From Hymenobacter aquaticus (GTDB taxonomy: Bacteria > Bacteroidota > Bacteroidia > Cytophagales > Hymenobacteraceae), in the NCBI RefSeq assembly GCF_004765605.1, contig NZ_SRLC01000001.1, positions 992,001 through 1,056,000 of the forward strand: a DNA stretch of 64,000 nt, read 5' to 3'. Of this stretch, positions 62,790 to 64,000 are shown piece by piece. The translations under genes and the position numbers were made by a program. Under the pieces are notes generated by a model, which worked only from the letters and a program-made list of their open reading frames with translations, made no database searches and was not told the DNA's origin. How positions within the stretch are numbered: position 1 is the stretch's first letter; each line of letters starts with the position of its first letter.

Positions 62790-63424
62790 GGTGGGGTGTG
62801 GCGCCTGCCACGGTTTATGTTCTTGTACCTCTCTTCCGGCGGTGGGGCCGGAAGGCTTTTTACTCTAAACGGCCTGATTCCCAGCGGAAGCCGGCCAAAC
62901 GACGAACTCCGCTGAGCCAGCCAGGGGAAAAGCTACGAAGAAAATCGGAGCCGGCCGGGCCGCCAGGGGGGGCAGCCCGGAATATCAAAAGTACCGTTAG
63001 CTGCGCAGAACGCAATATTTCTAATGCGGCAGCCGGCCATAAAGTTCCTAAAAATATTAGCCAAAGACAAATTCACCACGTAGTTTTAGCTCGGCAATAC
63101 TCCTCTTGCGCTTATCTAACCACGAAATACATACCAAAATAATTAGTACTCTAAAAGCAGGATACTCCCTTTCATCCGCCTACCGGCACAACTGGCGCCG
63201 GGCAAAGTACCATCTGTTACCAGCGGCAGGCCTGCACTCCGCCGATCTGAGGCTATAGCTCATCTTACGGCTGCGGACTTATGCTTTTCTTTCCGGCTTT
63301 CACTCGAACCCGGTGGAATTGAAAATGAATCTTCTTCCGCTCGGTCAGCCGGTACCCAAGGCCTTCAGTTGGCCCGGATGGAATTGCCCCCCGTGGGCGA
63401 AGCCGACGCGGTAGGGCTTTCAAA

Positions 63425-63583
63425 CAGGAAATCGGACCAGCTAGAATCGAAACTTGCTCATTTCATTGGTGACGGTATCAGCCAGCACGCAGGAAATCGG
63501 ACCAGCTAGAATCGAAACAGGTAGTCCATCGTGCCATTCGGGTAAAACCAGTTACCTCAACCGGACCAAGCCGGAATAGCGGC
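63425..63583. repeat. 29-bp direct repeats spaced at 65 bp, third copy degenerate
   Basis: Exact 29-bp copies at 63425-63453 and 63490-63518 (CAGGAAATCGGACCAGCTAG... ending ATCGAAAC). A degenerate third copy follows at 63555-63583 (core CCGGACCAAGCCGGAAT). Start-to-start distances are 65 and about 65 bp. The spaced GGACCA-GC-GAAT cores resemble the multiple terminal repeats of IS21-family ends; a two-spacer CRISPR-like array is a weaker reading. No transposase or cas gene is in the window. Confidence 0.8.
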
Positions 63584-63608
63584 GAAGAGTATATCTGGCA
63601 GCAACTTT

Positions 63609-63684
63609 GTTACCGGTTTTAAAAAAACAAAAACTTGTAACGGCATTCCTGTTACGGGTTTTCGTATTTTTTAAAACCGGTAAC
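63609..63684. promoter_or_regulatory. 76-bp palindrome before the second helix-turn-helix gene
   Basis: Outer arms of 18 bp are perfect (GTTACCGGTTTTAAAAAA and complement). Inner arms (ACTTGTAAC, TGTTACGGGT region) are imperfect. The palindrome ends 14 bp before the ATG at 63699. Its sequence differs from the palindrome at 35967-36016, but position and scale are the same. Confidence 0.92.
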
Positions 63685-63698
63685 CAACCTTCTCTATT

Positions 63699-64000
63699 AT
63701 GACAACTGCTCCGGGAGAGCTTCTTCCCCTTATTCGCTCCTACCTGGGAGTGTCCCAATTGACCCTGAGCAAGTATCTGGGAATTGGGCGCGAGCAGCTT
63801 GCCTACGCCGAGTTGGGCACCCGCCCCCTACCACGCGTCGCCTTGCTCCCTCTGAGTCGGTTGGTGCAGGCCCTGCCAGCGGAGGCGCTGAGTCCGTTAG
63901 CTGCCGGAGAGGCGGCGGCTAACGGCGGCCCGCTGCCGGAGCTGCCCGCGCCCGCAGCCCTGGTGCAACGACAACAGGAGTGCCTGCGGGAAGCCGGGCA
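63699..64000 (+). CDS. Helix-turn-helix protein, paralogue of 36030 gene, cut by window edge
   Basis: The first 100 residues are present. LIRSYLGVSQLTLSKYLGIGREQLAYAELGTRPLP aligns with the helix-turn-helix of the gene at 36030 (RAWFGLRQDQLALYAGVSKATIQAVESGRRTAP), and the following LxxLVQALPAE with LRPLLMQLPPP. A Pro/Ala linker leads to LVQRQQECLREAG, matching DFRRRVCLHQAAG in the paralogue. No Shine-Dalgarno; ATG is 14 bp after a long palindrome. Like its paralogue it is probably a DNA-binding regulator. Confidence 0.85.
   Translation, partial: MTTAPGELLPLIRSYLGVSQLTLSKYLGIGREQLAYAELGTRPLPRVALLPLSRLVQALPAEALSPLAAGEAAANGGPLPELPAPAALVQRQQECLREAG

Larger units (their letters stand above)
62790..63698. 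other. 909-bp gap left of the second helix-turn-helix gene
   Basis: Holds three spaced copies of a 29-bp repeat (63425-63583) and a long palindrome (63609-63684). From 62790 to 63420 I see no gene; a 114-residue plus-strand frame at 62798-63142 has no supporting features. The region resembles decayed insertion or island-border DNA. Confidence 0.6.

Noticed and set aside
62798-63142. 114-residue plus-strand frame
   Set aside because: No domain, no promoter, Arg/Ser-rich low-quality sequence in a decayed-looking gap.
63425-63583. CRISPR array
   Set aside because: Only two exact repeats, no cas genes in the window, and the core fits spaced insertion-sequence end repeats better. Kept as a repeat feature.

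Overview
This 64 kb window is high-GC chromosomal DNA from a member of Bacteroidota, most likely Hymenobacter or a close relative (Cytophagales, Hymenobacteraceae). The evidence is a T9SS-type C-terminal sorting region on a secreted subtilase, a short primary sigma factor, a CarboxypepD_reg/TonB receptor, sphingolipid (serine palmitoyltransferase) and bacillithiol genes, a histone-H1-like basic protein, near-absence of Shine-Dalgarno sites, and many promoters with the Bacteroidota -7 box TAnnTTTG. Species cannot be fixed without a search.

Layout. 1-2.3 kb: start of a histidine operon (hisG, then hisD running off the left edge), preceded by a histidine-rich leader peptide and mutually exclusive hairpins, i.e. 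an apparent attenuator. 2.4-15 kb: DUF2911 protein, TonB receptor coupled to rpe, a zinc-ribbon protein, a subtilase, a lipoprotein coupled to mnmA, a TrpF-like protein, a DinB/MDMPI-type protein, trmB and folC. 15-24 kb: an envelope operon read leftward, giant TPR protein, outer-membrane barrel, HU/SPOR protein, ExbB, ExbD, TonB, folC, trmB. 24-28.4 kb: a Kai-type operon (kaiC, two kaiB, PAS histidine kinase) with no kaiA, ending at a 21-bp minisatellite. 28.5-35 kb: holA/tyrS divergent pair, histone H1-like gene, serine palmitoyltransferase, biotin carboxylase.

35-42.4 kb is an accessory island: a low-GC membrane-anchored protein, REP-like hairpins, a 50-bp perfect palindrome 13 bp before a helix-turn-helix gene, a 195-bp element with 35-bp perfect inverted ends, a sensor kinase and a 1055-residue protein of unknown function. 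A paralogous helix-turn-helix gene at the right edge (63.7 kb) again has a long palindrome 14 bp before its ATG; this shared architecture is the best candidate for an undescribed system here.

42.5-62.8 kb returns to core genes: bshB1, M23/LysM peptidase, trxB, rpoD, rpsO-pnp, an LptF/G permease, a START-like protein, a CAU-anticodon tRNA followed by a small phage-derived ASCH gene, the classic thrS-infC-rpmI-rplT operon (infC appears to start at ATA behind a rare strong Shine-Dalgarno), two TPR proteins and a topoisomerase subunit A. Several intergenic gaps carry inverted repeats built from short tandem words (TGCTAATGTG, TTAGTGA, AATTCATA and others), a recurring genome-level feature.
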